A stretch of 43,305 bases of DNA from the NCBI GenBank assembly GCA_003667245.1, contig RCNN01000155.1:1-43305 (forward strand), read 5' to 3'. Both the position numbers and the translations under genes were made by a program. Position 1 is the first letter of the stretch. Each line of letters opens with the position of its first letter. The notes below the pieces were generated by a model that saw only the letters and a program-made list of their open reading frames with translations, was not told the DNA's origin and made no database searches. Below, one piece after another: positions 1 to 11,311 of the stretch. This DNA is from Heterostelium multicystogenum (lineage: Eukaryota; Evosea; Eumycetozoa; Acytosteliales; Acytosteliaceae).

Positions 1-3000
1 CACTTGTGTTATTGGAGCCATGTGCCGCAGGAGCTATATTATTGCTATTGTTGGCATTAGATGAATTGGCGGAGTTTCTGACGAGATTTAACATCAACTG
101 CCTTTCTTCTGATGACCACTTAAGCTATTGCCACGACTACCCGCCGCTCTCATCATCTTGATTGCGGTTGGAGTCAAGTGAGTCATCACCTTCCAGATCT
201 ATCATTCCAAACTCATCGAATTCCTCTGTCTCGTTCATTTTCATTATCTCATCAATGTCTAGTTCAGTGATGAGTGGCTCGTCAAAGCTATCAGACTTTT
301 TCATGGAAGCAGAGCTACCTGTTGCAGCTGTGGCTGAGAGTGATTCTCCTGTGATAAATAGCTTGAAAGAGGAGTCATAGATTCTCTCTTTGAGTATGAA
401 AGAGAGACGCTCCATTTTTTTCAATCTTTGGTTCATCCAAAAACTGTATTGGACGTCCAAGAGCAAACTCCACCAGGATCGGAATGAGGATTTCATCAAG
501 AGTGTATTTGGCACACTCAGGGTACTTGAGAAGTGAACCAAGAATCTTCATCACACGTGATTTAATAAAGAGATAAAATGTTACGTTGATTTGTCCTGAA
601 TATCATGGTTTGGTTCTTGGAGGGAAGACGAAGATGTTGATGAATTATTTCCTGTAGAGTTGGAATTGGAACTGGTATTGGTGGATTTGTGATCAGTGGT
701 GGTAGCGATGTTGTCGTGGGACGAAGGAATACCGAAAGTGAAGGGAGGATTGACGAAAGTGAAGGCAAGAATTGGCTAAAGTCAATCGAAACTTCGGTGA
801 TAGGTTTGAGATATCGACGATGGTGAAACCGATTTTGTCAACTTTGATATATTGCTATCAAGTAGAATACGACTAAGATTGCTGAGTGGAGAGTATTCGA
901 TGACTGTTCCATGCTCAAATCTTCCAGAGCCAAGCTCCACTTGAACTCTGGCTCCAACCCAAAATTCCATCAAGATGTCCAGCCAGCAATGTGATCGTCG
1001 AGAACACATGCAGAAGAGATTGAGTGGAAGGTGGAGCAGTCGGCTTCATTGTCTCCAAAACTATAGTAGAGGGGAGCAGTTTAAGTCCATCCTCAATGTA
1101 CTTCTGTAGAGAAGGTTTCCAGAGTGGTGTACGTAGTAGTATACGAAGAAGTGAAACAACTTCAGAAACATACGAGAGTGCCATGGATGGCTGGTTCTTT
1201 TCTGTAATCGAGAGATCCAAGTGCGAAGAAATCAATGGTGTAATATCGTAGAGGAATGGAACGACATGACCAAAGTTGACGGACAAAGAAACACCTGCAC
1301 CAAGCTGGGCGGCAGGGAAATAGTCTCCATATACATTTTTGAAGGCAGTACCAAGATATTTACCATTCTTGGTGAAGAATACTTTTCCTTCTTTACGATT
1401 CCAACCACATCCAATTACATCGTTTCGAGTAAATGTTGTTGCATAGATACGAGATCGGAATGCATTGATACGATGACAAACTTTGTGACCATCTCTAGCA
1501 GAGAATCCATATCCATATTTCCAATCTCGTAATGAGCGAAGTTGTGCCAAATGGTTCAATGGGAAAAGTCCAACGATGCAATTTAGCTCGCGACTATCAT
1601 TGTTATCGTTTTCAATCTTGACTTCAAAGTAGAATAGAGGGACATTCTCGGGGATAAAATTGTCAGTGCGTATTATAGGTGACATTTCAGCAGGATTGGT
1701 TCCTGAGAATGTAGCAATTTTAGCATCATTTGAGAAACGGAGCATTGTTGATGCACCAGCGGTCGTATTATCCCAGCAGGTAGGGAAAACTGTGCTTTTA
1801 TCGAACATGGAGAAGTAAGAATGTGACGAGTCGAATTTAGTACTGTAGTTATTGCTGAAGAAAGAGGTTATAGTTGGAGGATGTGATAAAGAAACGAGGA
1901 TCTATGTACTTAGATGTGTCTAGTAGGTCAGATGAGCATCCCAGTAGCTGATGGCACCAACAATATCAATCAAAAAGATTGAACAGGGACTTGGAGCTAT
2001 TATTGTTATTGCTGCCGCTGTTTGAAGATGACACTGAAGGTGAGGTAGTTGAGCTAGATACTGGACTGGCAGTGGATGCAGAAGTTGGTGGTGTCGACGA
2101 AGACGAAGACGTTGATGATGTTGAGTTTGAACGTTTGGAAGATACAACCAGCTTGTTGGGTGGAGCATATGGGAGGATTCTTCTGAATATTCGGAGAGTA
2201 AGCTTTCTGTGTGTTTCATCTCCAACTTGCAAAATACAATGGAAAATATGGAGGAACGAAGGTGATATCAAACGTTGTTTGACAGAGTTGAATGCTGAGA
2301 GAATGTAGAGAAGTGACAGTCCATCGCTAAAATCGTAGTTGAGTGTAGTACGCTCTCCTCTCATGATTCTACGACCTTTGTTGGCAATGGATGTTGGTGG
2401 GGAAGATACAGCTGCTGGAAGATCTGATCCCTGCCAGTAGGTCTTGTTTTGTTCTTGCAAATAGATAAGTGAGGATTCTAGCTGTGTCTCCATCAAGTGG
2501 AAGAAAGCATCTCTCAGGGTATCTAGTGAGCGGTTTGTTGTTCCAAGGAGGCTCATCATTGAGTTGGTCATTGAGGTTTGCTTGTTGTTGTTGTTTGGTC
2601 CACCGTCTACACAAATAAGTCCAAGGAATCTAAACAGAGCCTTAGCATTTCGCTTAAGTTTTTCCTTCTCTACACGCTCCTCTTCAACAAATCCATAGTT
2701 ATTATTGTTGGAAAAGAGATTGCTACTGCTGCTTCCACCACTTCCGATCGAGCTTGATGACTGAGAGTGAAGGAGGATCGAGTTTATAGGTGATTGTGCA
2801 CTCATTACGCTATGGCTGCTAGACCACAAGCCACCCCAAATTGAATCGTTTGTCATAAGTCCATGAATCTTGTTGAAAATATCGACACTTGTGAGCAAAT
2901 CAGCATCCTCTGAAGTAAAGTTCAGGGTGAATGCATCGATTGCATAGAGCTTGAGTGTGTAGTCGCTGTTTGGATCTTGGAGTAAAGAAGCTATGTCTTC

Positions 3001-6000
3001 CATCAGAGCACGGAAGTTTCGCTTTATATCCTTATACAGCCTCGATCCACAACCTTGGAGATGATCTAGGTAGTGGAAGGGTGGTGATCTCTGCTTTACA
3101 AGGCCACTGTTTCTGAGTGCTGGACCAATGTAGCAGAGTGTTTCATGCTTCATTGTATGATCAGAAGCACAACGCAAGATATCAATCATGGCCTGCAAAC
3201 CTATGCTACGAGTGTATGCACGAGAGCGTCTACTAACTAGGATCTTCTTGACATCGTCGAGTGAAACATTAGAGAGTACAAAATTGATCACAGCAGATAC
3301 GATTTCGCTCCAAATCTGAGAGTTAAGTGTGGCTCTCTCTGGATCTTTGGGTGTGGGTCCAGCTAAGATATTCGTTGTTTCACTTTCACAAAATATAGAT
3401 TGCAACTCAAGAAGGAACATCGCCTTCTCCATAAGTTTGTCAGTGATCTCTTTGTAGATGGTCTCTCTGAGTGTGGCATGTATAGAACGACGCTTTGCTG
3501 TTTCGTCTTCTGGAGCACCACCAGTGACACTGTTGGTTGTAGAGTTGATATTGTTGTTCAGGTTTTCTTGGTGTCTTTGTATGATTGCAGTTCTTATTTG
3601 AGCCACTGATTTCCATACATCAATTAGCTGCTGTGGTGGCTTAAGTTGGGGCTCCGAGGAGCTCGATCCGGAGCTGGTTGAGCTTGTATCCGATAATTCG
3701 GCAGACATTGCCATTTCTCTGGATTTTACTTGCATAATCTCCAGCGCAAAATTCATAGCTAGTTCTCCAAGATCAAGATGTTTGAGCATTGCTGCGATAA
3801 CCGCCTGCTGAGCAGTTCTAATGTTACCTTTTCCTCTTACTTTCTCGCCAGTAATATATTGCCACATAAATCAGCAAGTGACTGAGAATAGATCTCCCCT
3901 GATCTCTTGGCGAGAGACACTAAGAAACGTTGAATGGCTTTCCATTGGGGTGACATCAAATGTTGAGGACACACAGTCAGGTCAATTGGATAAGGTTGGG
4001 GCTGAGGATTTGGGTGCGGACTAGCAGTGATACCAGTGTCACTACCAAAGAGTACATGTGATACATACTCTTCTTCAACACCTCCAGAAAATAGTGGAGA
4101 CTCTAAGATAGTACGATTTTCAAGCTCCAACTCATTCAGGGGATCACCGCTGATGAGTGATGCTGAGAATCGACCAGCTAAACAACACATAGTCTTTTCA
4201 AGATGAGATGACCAAGGCAAAGATGTTTTGTCAGAATTTGGCATGTGTCCAATGATGTTACAACGATATCCCCAGAATGCATAGGGATTAGATGCGCCAC
4301 TGGCCGACCCCGTAATAAATTGGAAGACGACAGTGTCACCAGGGATCAAAATACGACGCTTTGGCCATTGGGATAATGAGAACTGATCAATTGGTTCCTT
4401 CGAGTCTGATGTCTCAAAGATCTGGAGCAAGTCATCTGGTGTACTGGTCGAAGATCTCTCATCGAAAACGAGCGACAAGAAAACTGCACCAGGGATTGAA
4501 ACAAGTTGACGAGTGTTCATGAATGGATGATAGGGATGCGGGGATTCTGAGATACGTGACGGTCCTTCCACAAAACTACTACGTTTCTGTAGTGGTTGTC
4601 TACCAAGTTCAGGACGATTCAGTAATTTAGGTAGACGACGATTGACACGATCGACCACACCTATCAAGGGAACAAGTGAAGGGAGCAATTCTTTGGCAAG
4701 CCAAATGTGATAGGAAAATAAAAAGAGTGAGTGGATTAGTGTTGGGAGCAGAGCACCAACAACAGATGATTTGAAATCAGTGAGGAGAATTGACTGATTT
4801 CTCTGAGTTGATTCGGAGTCGAGTACACCAAGAAGCAGCTCTTTACATTTGTCCATAAGGAGACGTGAATAAGCAACAAGTGCTTGCGATGGTGCATCTG
4901 TTCCTACAATTGAGTTCTCAACTCTCAGAATCAAATCTTTTTGAATTGCTAGTAGCAGTCTCATAGCTGGTGAAGATGTGCTGAGAGGTGGTGGAGGTGC
5001 AGATGAAAAGAATGAAAATCCAAGGTGAGATTGAGTAGAGTCATGTCGAGACAGCTGAGGAATGCTCTGCTTGGGAATGGTGGCTTGTGCCTCCATAAGC
5101 AGATGCTTAATGATAGGAACAAAGAGATTGAGTGGATCGAATGGCTTGTCAGATAGCTGATACTCTGTTCCCTCGAAATTGAATACCGAGTAAGGTGAAG
5201 GAATCTCAGAGAGTAGTGGTGGTAAAGCAAAGAATGATGCATTTGGATGGTTTGCCAACAAGGACAACACTGAATTGAGGAGCATTGAGTAGCCCTTTTC
5301 GCGCTCCTTTTCTTTTGTTGGTTTAGTACCTGGGATGATAGGGATGGAGCCAGCCTTTCTGTGATTCATGACCTGCTCGAGTAAAGTTTTTACAAAGTTT
5401 GCTTTGTCAAGTGAGGTTGGGTAGAAGAGATCGAGTCCAATTGTCAAAATCTCGCAAGATTCTTCCATAATTGTATTGAACTCTGGCAATATATCCTTAG
5501 AAGTTCCATTGGTCTGTGAGGGGAGTGCACTGAGGGAGGACTGCTTGACAAGTGGAGGCGGTGGGTTGGAAGATGATCCCTCAACACCATCGATAACAAA
5601 TCCCAAGAGAAGATCACGTAACTGATGTAAGAAAGTTTGATCAATGCACTTCAACAATGAATCACGTGATGAATCTTGGTAATGTTGCTGATTTCGTTCA
5701 AGGCTTCGAATATTTGATGTGAGACGGAACAGGTTGACTTTGAGCAAGCGCAAGCAATAGATGATGCATCGCAAGATGTCGATCGTTTTTTGGTGAAGTT
5801 AACGAGTAGCCAATTCTCAGTTGTCCTTGATAGTGCTTGAGGATCGAGTAGAGTTGTGAGAAGGTGTTGAAATTCACCTCCACACTGTATGGCTCATTCA
5901 ATTTATAGAGATGGTGAATAGTCGAGGAGGATCCATGATTGGAGTTTTCCGAAATCGATGGCATGTAGTCCACCGCAAGACGACTCAAAATACCAAGCAC

Positions 6001-9000
6001 TGTAGAAACCACTTGCTTTGGTTCCATTCCCATGTTGTCATCTGATTCGACCATCGAGGTTGTAATGGTTGTAGAAATCATTGTTGCATTGGAAGTGGTG
6101 GTAATGGTTGAGGTAGATGAGGTAGTAGACGATTGGACAGAAGAAGCAGGTGCGGCTGCTCCTTTTGTACTATTGGCTCCAGTATTGGACGATCTTGAAA
6201 GAATGATTGGGAAATTGTGTTTTGGACCGAATCCCTCATTTCCATATCTTCCAATTTCCGATTCACTGCTGGAGTAGTTCCAAATAACATTGTTTACAAA
6301 GTCATAGGTGGAAGTAATACCAATAGGTTGATTCTCCAAACAGTAATTGCCTACCAGTGATCCATCGCTAAGACTGAATGCACGACAAATATAAGACTTT
6401 GAGTCAAAGTTGTAATCTGTTCCAAGTGGAGGTGGGAGAACAACCATCAGGTAGTGGCCATTTGTATAAAATGAACCCAGCTCCAAGACAATGGGATTCA
6501 GAACAAGCTCTTCGTTGACATCTGAGTCGGGATAACGCAACTCAATTCGCTTTAATATGAGTGAAGCCAGTGAAGGGATCATACATGTCGACAATGAACT
6601 GCTTATTGTTATAGCTGTGGAATCGCTGCAGTGTGAGAATATAGATGTAACGACCGTCTGTAAACATGGGAGATCGTGTCGTGATCTGATAGTGAGGGGT
6701 GAGGAAGATTGATTCATCGACAGAGGACTGTACTGATTCTGGTCCAAAAGGAAGTGTTAAATTGTTGCTCGAACTAAATGAACCACTGCCATCCTGATTA
6801 ATTCTGCCCACCTCTTGCAATGTGATTGGATCAATAACAATCAAAGAAGCAGGATCAGTAGAAGGTGATCTATAGTAGAGATGATTTCCAACTGACGCCA
6901 GCCATCCTTTTTCCTTTGGGAACCAATGTCCATTACGGGCATAGATTCGACCCTGATGAGTTCCAAATAACCAGTTCCAATCTTTGCAAGTCCACATGTA
7001 TCGTGAATATATATATAATCGCCATCCGATGTGATTGTAGCTATATTTGTATTAGGAAGTGACAAGAAAGAGAGTGAATCTTCAGATGCATTGTCATTCC
7101 ACAATATTGGCCATGTTGCTATAATTATTGTTATCTTTGAATTAGTACGATTCGATTGGATTGAATAAAAGTACACTCTTATAATATTTACCAAATAATA
7201 AATCTCTTGATAACGGACTGAGTGGTAAATCTACTTTCCACTGCTCTAGTTGTCTGATAAATGGTATCAATCTCAATGTTATTGGTTCTGTGCTGTTGTT
7301 TCCTGTCCAAATATTGGACTGTGTTGTTGTGGAATCATTTGAGGAGGTTGTAGTTGAAGTGATGTGTATCGACTCTGGTATGCTACCCATGCTACTGCTC
7401 TGACCAGTGTGATTAGTATTATTCTTAAAGCTAGAGATATGCGGTGGATTCGATCTGTGCGAGGTAGAAGGTGCACCTCCACCATTATTATTTCCATTTA
7501 GGTTCTTTAAATTATTGCTGCTGTTGTTGTTCTGTGTGCTATTATGCTGCTGTTTGTTGATTTGATGATGTATTCGGTTGTGTTTGGTTCGTAGTTGGTG
7601 ATGTGCTATTCGGTTGTTTGTTGGTAGATGGTGTTGTCAGTTGATGTTGGTGAAGTTTGTCGGGCATGATGATGAGCGAGAGGGCAAAAAAGGATGGAAC
7701 TAAGAGCACCTTGGCTGAGTGCCAACGATATCAAAGACTCCATTGCTTCACGTTTTATATGTACAATATTGGTGGCGATGGCAGAGAGTAACCATCGAGT
7801 GAGACTGTCAATGCAGTCCTGTGGTTCGCCAGCCATCGACAGTGCCGGCAACTCTCTAATCATCGAGTTGAAAGACTTTAGAGTTGGCAGTGAAATACGC
7901 TGCTCAAAACACTTGCTCCTGCAGCGTTGTGATAAACAATCGACATGCAATTCTAATAGATATTGGTGGAGTGTGCACCTTCTTTGTTCTTGTTTTTGCT
8001 TTAGAGTGATATACAGAGTCAAATAGCTGGAAAGGCAGAAGATAAGTTGGGTTAGTCAAGAGCATAGACTAGATGCATTCTTGGTCTATTTGCTTACCTT
8101 TTTTCTTGCAATCTCCCTCTTAAGTGCAAGATGAATACGCTTAAGAATACACAGACGTTTTTGAAGTAAAGTTGAATAATAGGCTGTGTTTACATTGGAT
8201 TGCGAGTAGAGATCCTCCAATATTAGTGTAGTAGTGATCTGATGGGTATGAAATGGATCTTCATCAATGAGATACACTGGAATATTTTGTCGATTCTTGT
8301 ATTCTTCAATGAAGGGATTGACAGATTTGACTGGCTGAGCGCTACTGCTAGTTGTTGCAGACTGTGCATTGCTTCCTGTTGTCTGATTGGAAGTTGCAGT
8401 GTTGCCACCTGTTGTCGTCGTTGATGTTGTCGTGGTGGTTGTAGTTGTGGCTCCAGTATTGTTAGTGTTGCTGCTGTTGTTATTAGAGATGTTGGAATTT
8501 GAAGAGGACTGTTGCTGTTGATTCACGGTATTTTTTGTAGTGTCGTTGGCCACACTTCTTCTCTTATTACTATTACTGCTGTTGCTGCTGTTGTTATTAT
8601 TGTTGCTGCTGTTGTTGTTCCCACTTCCAGTGTTTGATCGTGCATTATTGCTGCTATTTACAAGATTAGATGTACTGTTTCTTTGGTTGTTGGTGTTGTT
8701 CACTCTTGAGTTTTGATTGGCGCTAGAGTTTGTAGAGTTGCTGTTGCTGTTGTTGTTGTTTGGTGTGTTCAATGTCATAGTCGAGGCGGATGTTGGGATG
8801 GAGCTTGGCTTTGATGAAGAGGTGTTGACACCACTGTTACCTGCAGAGTTGCCACTGTTGACGCCAGAGTTCTTGGCGTCCTTGACAGCACCGGCTGCGG
8901 GGTTATTGCCTCCGCCCGAACTAGTACCGCCTCCAGAGCCATCTTTGTTGGCCGAGTCTGAGCCAGAGTCATTGACATCCGCCAACTCAGTGAAACGGTC

Positions 9001-9428
9001 CTTATAAGAAGGGAAAAACGACTGCTCTATCTGTTCAATCGATTTGAAATGATCGGCATCTTTGAAGTTAGAGAATGGTTTACTCTGCAGCATATAATAC
9101 TTTTCAATCGTAAATGAATCGTTGAATAAGTTTTCCTCAGGTATGCCAAGCCACACTTTATCATCGACACTAATGACGATCGTTTATTAAGTTAGTACCA
9201 ACTATTAATATCTTCTAATCATTTCGTTGCAATCTGAATCCCATAATTATCTAAACTCGTCTCATCCCACCCACCAGCAACTTCACATGCCACCACACAA
9301 CTCACTAACCAACCAACCAAACAAACCAACACCTAATATTTGGTTTATATATTTTTATAAAATTACCTTGTCAAAGTTAACGTACGAGGAGAGAGGTCTA
9401 TTCTCTCCTTTGACTGTAGATTACCCAT
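1..9428 (-). CDS. Giant SPRY-domain protein, probable HECTD4-type E3 ligase (3' end off window)
   Basis: N-terminal to central part of a very large protein; the C-terminus, where a HECT domain would lie, is beyond base 1. Exon 1 (9428-9367) encodes MGNLQSKERIDLSPRTLTLT. Its GTAATT donor joins in phase to an acceptor at 9171/9170, and exon 2 continues VDDKVWLGIPEENLF followed by a tract of about 170 Asn/Ser/Thr-rich residues. Exon 2 ends at 8098 and exon 3 starts at 8026. Further on are a beta-propeller-like stretch (KIGTGY, GTHQGRIYARN, about 6900-7050), YLMVVLPPP and FSLSDGSLVGNY (about 6360-6450), and a SPRY domain (about 1200-1760, with WKYGYGFSARDG and FFTKNGKYLGTAF). After it come GARVQVELGSGRFEHGTVIEYS-like residues and an acidic tail (about 137-350). 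The order and motifs recall human HECTD4, from memory only. At least ten one-base frame breaks occur (for example 7906-7909, 7686-7691, 5786-5791, about 3868, about 1985). Ubiquitin-ligase function is inferred because the HECT domain is not visible. Confidence 0.65.
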
Positions 9429-9439
9429 TTATGAGTTGA

Positions 9440-9560
9440 ATCTATATCTTTATATCTATATTTTTATCTATTCTGTTGAATAATATATATCTATATCTAT
9501 ATCTTTATATCTTTATATATTTATATCTATATTTAATCTTTACTTTATATCTATAAATCT
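9440..9560. repeat. TATATC/TTTATA-type microsatellite
   Basis: A degenerate run of TATATC, TATATT and TTTATATC units just upstream of the first exon of the HECTD4-like gene. It resembles the low-complexity promoter DNA common in dictyostelids. A second short ATT repeat follows at about 9600-9635. Confidence 0.7.
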
Positions 9561-10269
9561 AAGTTTATATAAGCTTTATCACTATTCTTATTCTTACTAT
9601 TACTATTATTAATTATTATTATTATTATTACTTTGAATTACTATTACAATTTATTACTTATATATAAGATAGGATAGGATATTATCTAAGTTAATCTATT
9701 ATTCATATGAATGGAATGAATGCTGCTTATGAGTTTACTAATGTTACAAATCTAATTTAATTATCTATCTTATCTATCTTATGTTATCTATCTAATCAAA
9801 TCAGTAGAAATGAAATCAATCTGGTTAGGTAATTGAATGATTAGATTGATATATAAAATAATGATATTTCCAATGCAAAGACCATTGCAAAGTGGTGTGA
9901 TGTTGATTATTGTTTGTTGCTGTTGTAGAATTTTAGATATAGATGATGGTGATGATGGATTTGCTTTGTTGGAATTTGATTTGTTCACTAAATAAATCTC
10001 AAATTAATATTATTTATTTGAATTTGATTGACAAGCAAAAAACAAAAATTAAAAAATAGTTGCTGTCAAGTCTAATTAGGTTTTTCTCTTAAACTAATCA
10101 ATCAGTCAACCAAATGTAGTAACAAAAACATATGATATAAAATATAATTATGAAATAGCAAGTTCAATAAATAGATAAATAAATAGTTAAATAAATAAAT
10201 AATAAAATAATATTGATTGGATTATGAATTAACTAATCTAAATAAATAAATATATTTTTTAAAAAATAT

Positions 10270-10412
10270 AATGATGGTGTTTTTTTGTTTTGTATGTTTT
10301 TTTATATTAAATGATGATCATCTATTTCTACAATCAAACAAAATCAATCTTAATCAATCAATCAGTTCAGTTCAATTCAATTCAAATCAAATCAAACCAA
10401 AACACCATCATT
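10270..10412. repeat. Inverted repeat with 14-bp perfect arms
   Basis: The left arm AATGATGGTGTTTT (10270-10283) is the exact reverse complement of 10399-10412. Inside, a T/G-rich left half faces an A/C-rich right half, so a long imperfect hairpin of about 143 nt is possible. A perfect GATGATCATC palindrome lies near its middle. It could be a MITE-like remnant, a structured RNA or chance in biased sequence. Confidence 0.5.
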
Positions 10413-10633
10413 AATTAATTGAATAATATATATATATGTAAATTTGGAAATGATTGGCGACTCCAGTGAGTTAGTTCACTTTGGTCTCTTGAAAGAACGC
10501 ATACATGCATGAATGATTGATTGATCAATCATTACAAGATGTTCAAGTTAATAATACCAAAATTTTATGTTAACACCATACATACATAAATTTTAAAAAG
10601 TGAGTGGTTATTAATCACTGTGGTGGTGGTATC

Positions 10634-10665
10634 GGAATGTTTTGGGTCTTTAAAAAACCCATTCC
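10634..10665 (+). other. Short imperfect hairpin in intergenic DNA
   Basis: GGAAT/ATTCC and GGGT/ACCC pair around a short loop, with a TTTT bulge on one side, followed by a T run at about 10678. It could be a structured transcript end or be unimportant. No gene is assigned. Confidence 0.2.
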
Positions 10666-11311
10666 CCTTGAGATTGCTTTTTATTACTCACTCCTACCAA
10701 CTTGGATGCATCAGTCAATCATGATGATGTAAATTTGGAATTATAATATTATAAAAACAGTAGTATTGTGCCATCCAACCATCATGATACAACAAACATG
10801 ACAATTGGGGTGATTTAGATGATGATATGAACATGTCAATATAATACTACCACATGAAGAAGGATGTATACTTGTATGTGAATTCATTATCTCTGTATTA
10901 TTATGTTTATTGATGAACATACATTATTAAATATAAATTGTTTAAAAGCAGTGTTCCATTGTATCTACAACATCAACTTTTATATATATTCATTTAAATG
11001 CTTAGAATACATTACTTTGGTTTGTTTTTCTTTAAGTGCACTTTACATAGGTGTTGTATTGACCTACGGGAAAGTTGTAGGGTAGTCGTCGCTTACTCAA
11101 CCTTTTTCTCTATCAAATCTAATTTCTTTGTTTAGTAGACCAATTGTGATGATATGATATGATTTGATATTTATACAATAAATAACTTAAAGTTATACTT
11201 TCTCTTTATTTCTATGGTTTCATCGATGTTAGAAGTATATTTTATGATAATAGGAAATCAGAGATCAATGCTTTCCAAAAGTTGGTTTTAGTATTGCTGA
11301 TGTAGAGCATT

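Larger units (their letters stand above)
9429..11311. other. AT-rich intergenic region, no supported gene
   Basis: About 1.9 kb between the 5' end of the HECTD4-like gene and the 3' end of INTS8. It holds microsatellites, an inverted repeat and small GC-richer islands able to form short hairpins (about 10460-10485, 10634-10665, 11063-11085). The only open frame of note (10903-11085, 60 codons) has an AT-driven composition and no recognisable motif. The first part should contain the promoter and 5' UTR of the HECTD4-like gene. The 14-mer ATGTAAATTTGGAA occurs twice (10436-10449 and 10727-10740). Confidence 0.6.

Noticed and set aside
10903..11085. 60-codon plus-strand ORF in the spacer
   Set aside because: AT-driven composition, no motif, no splice partners.
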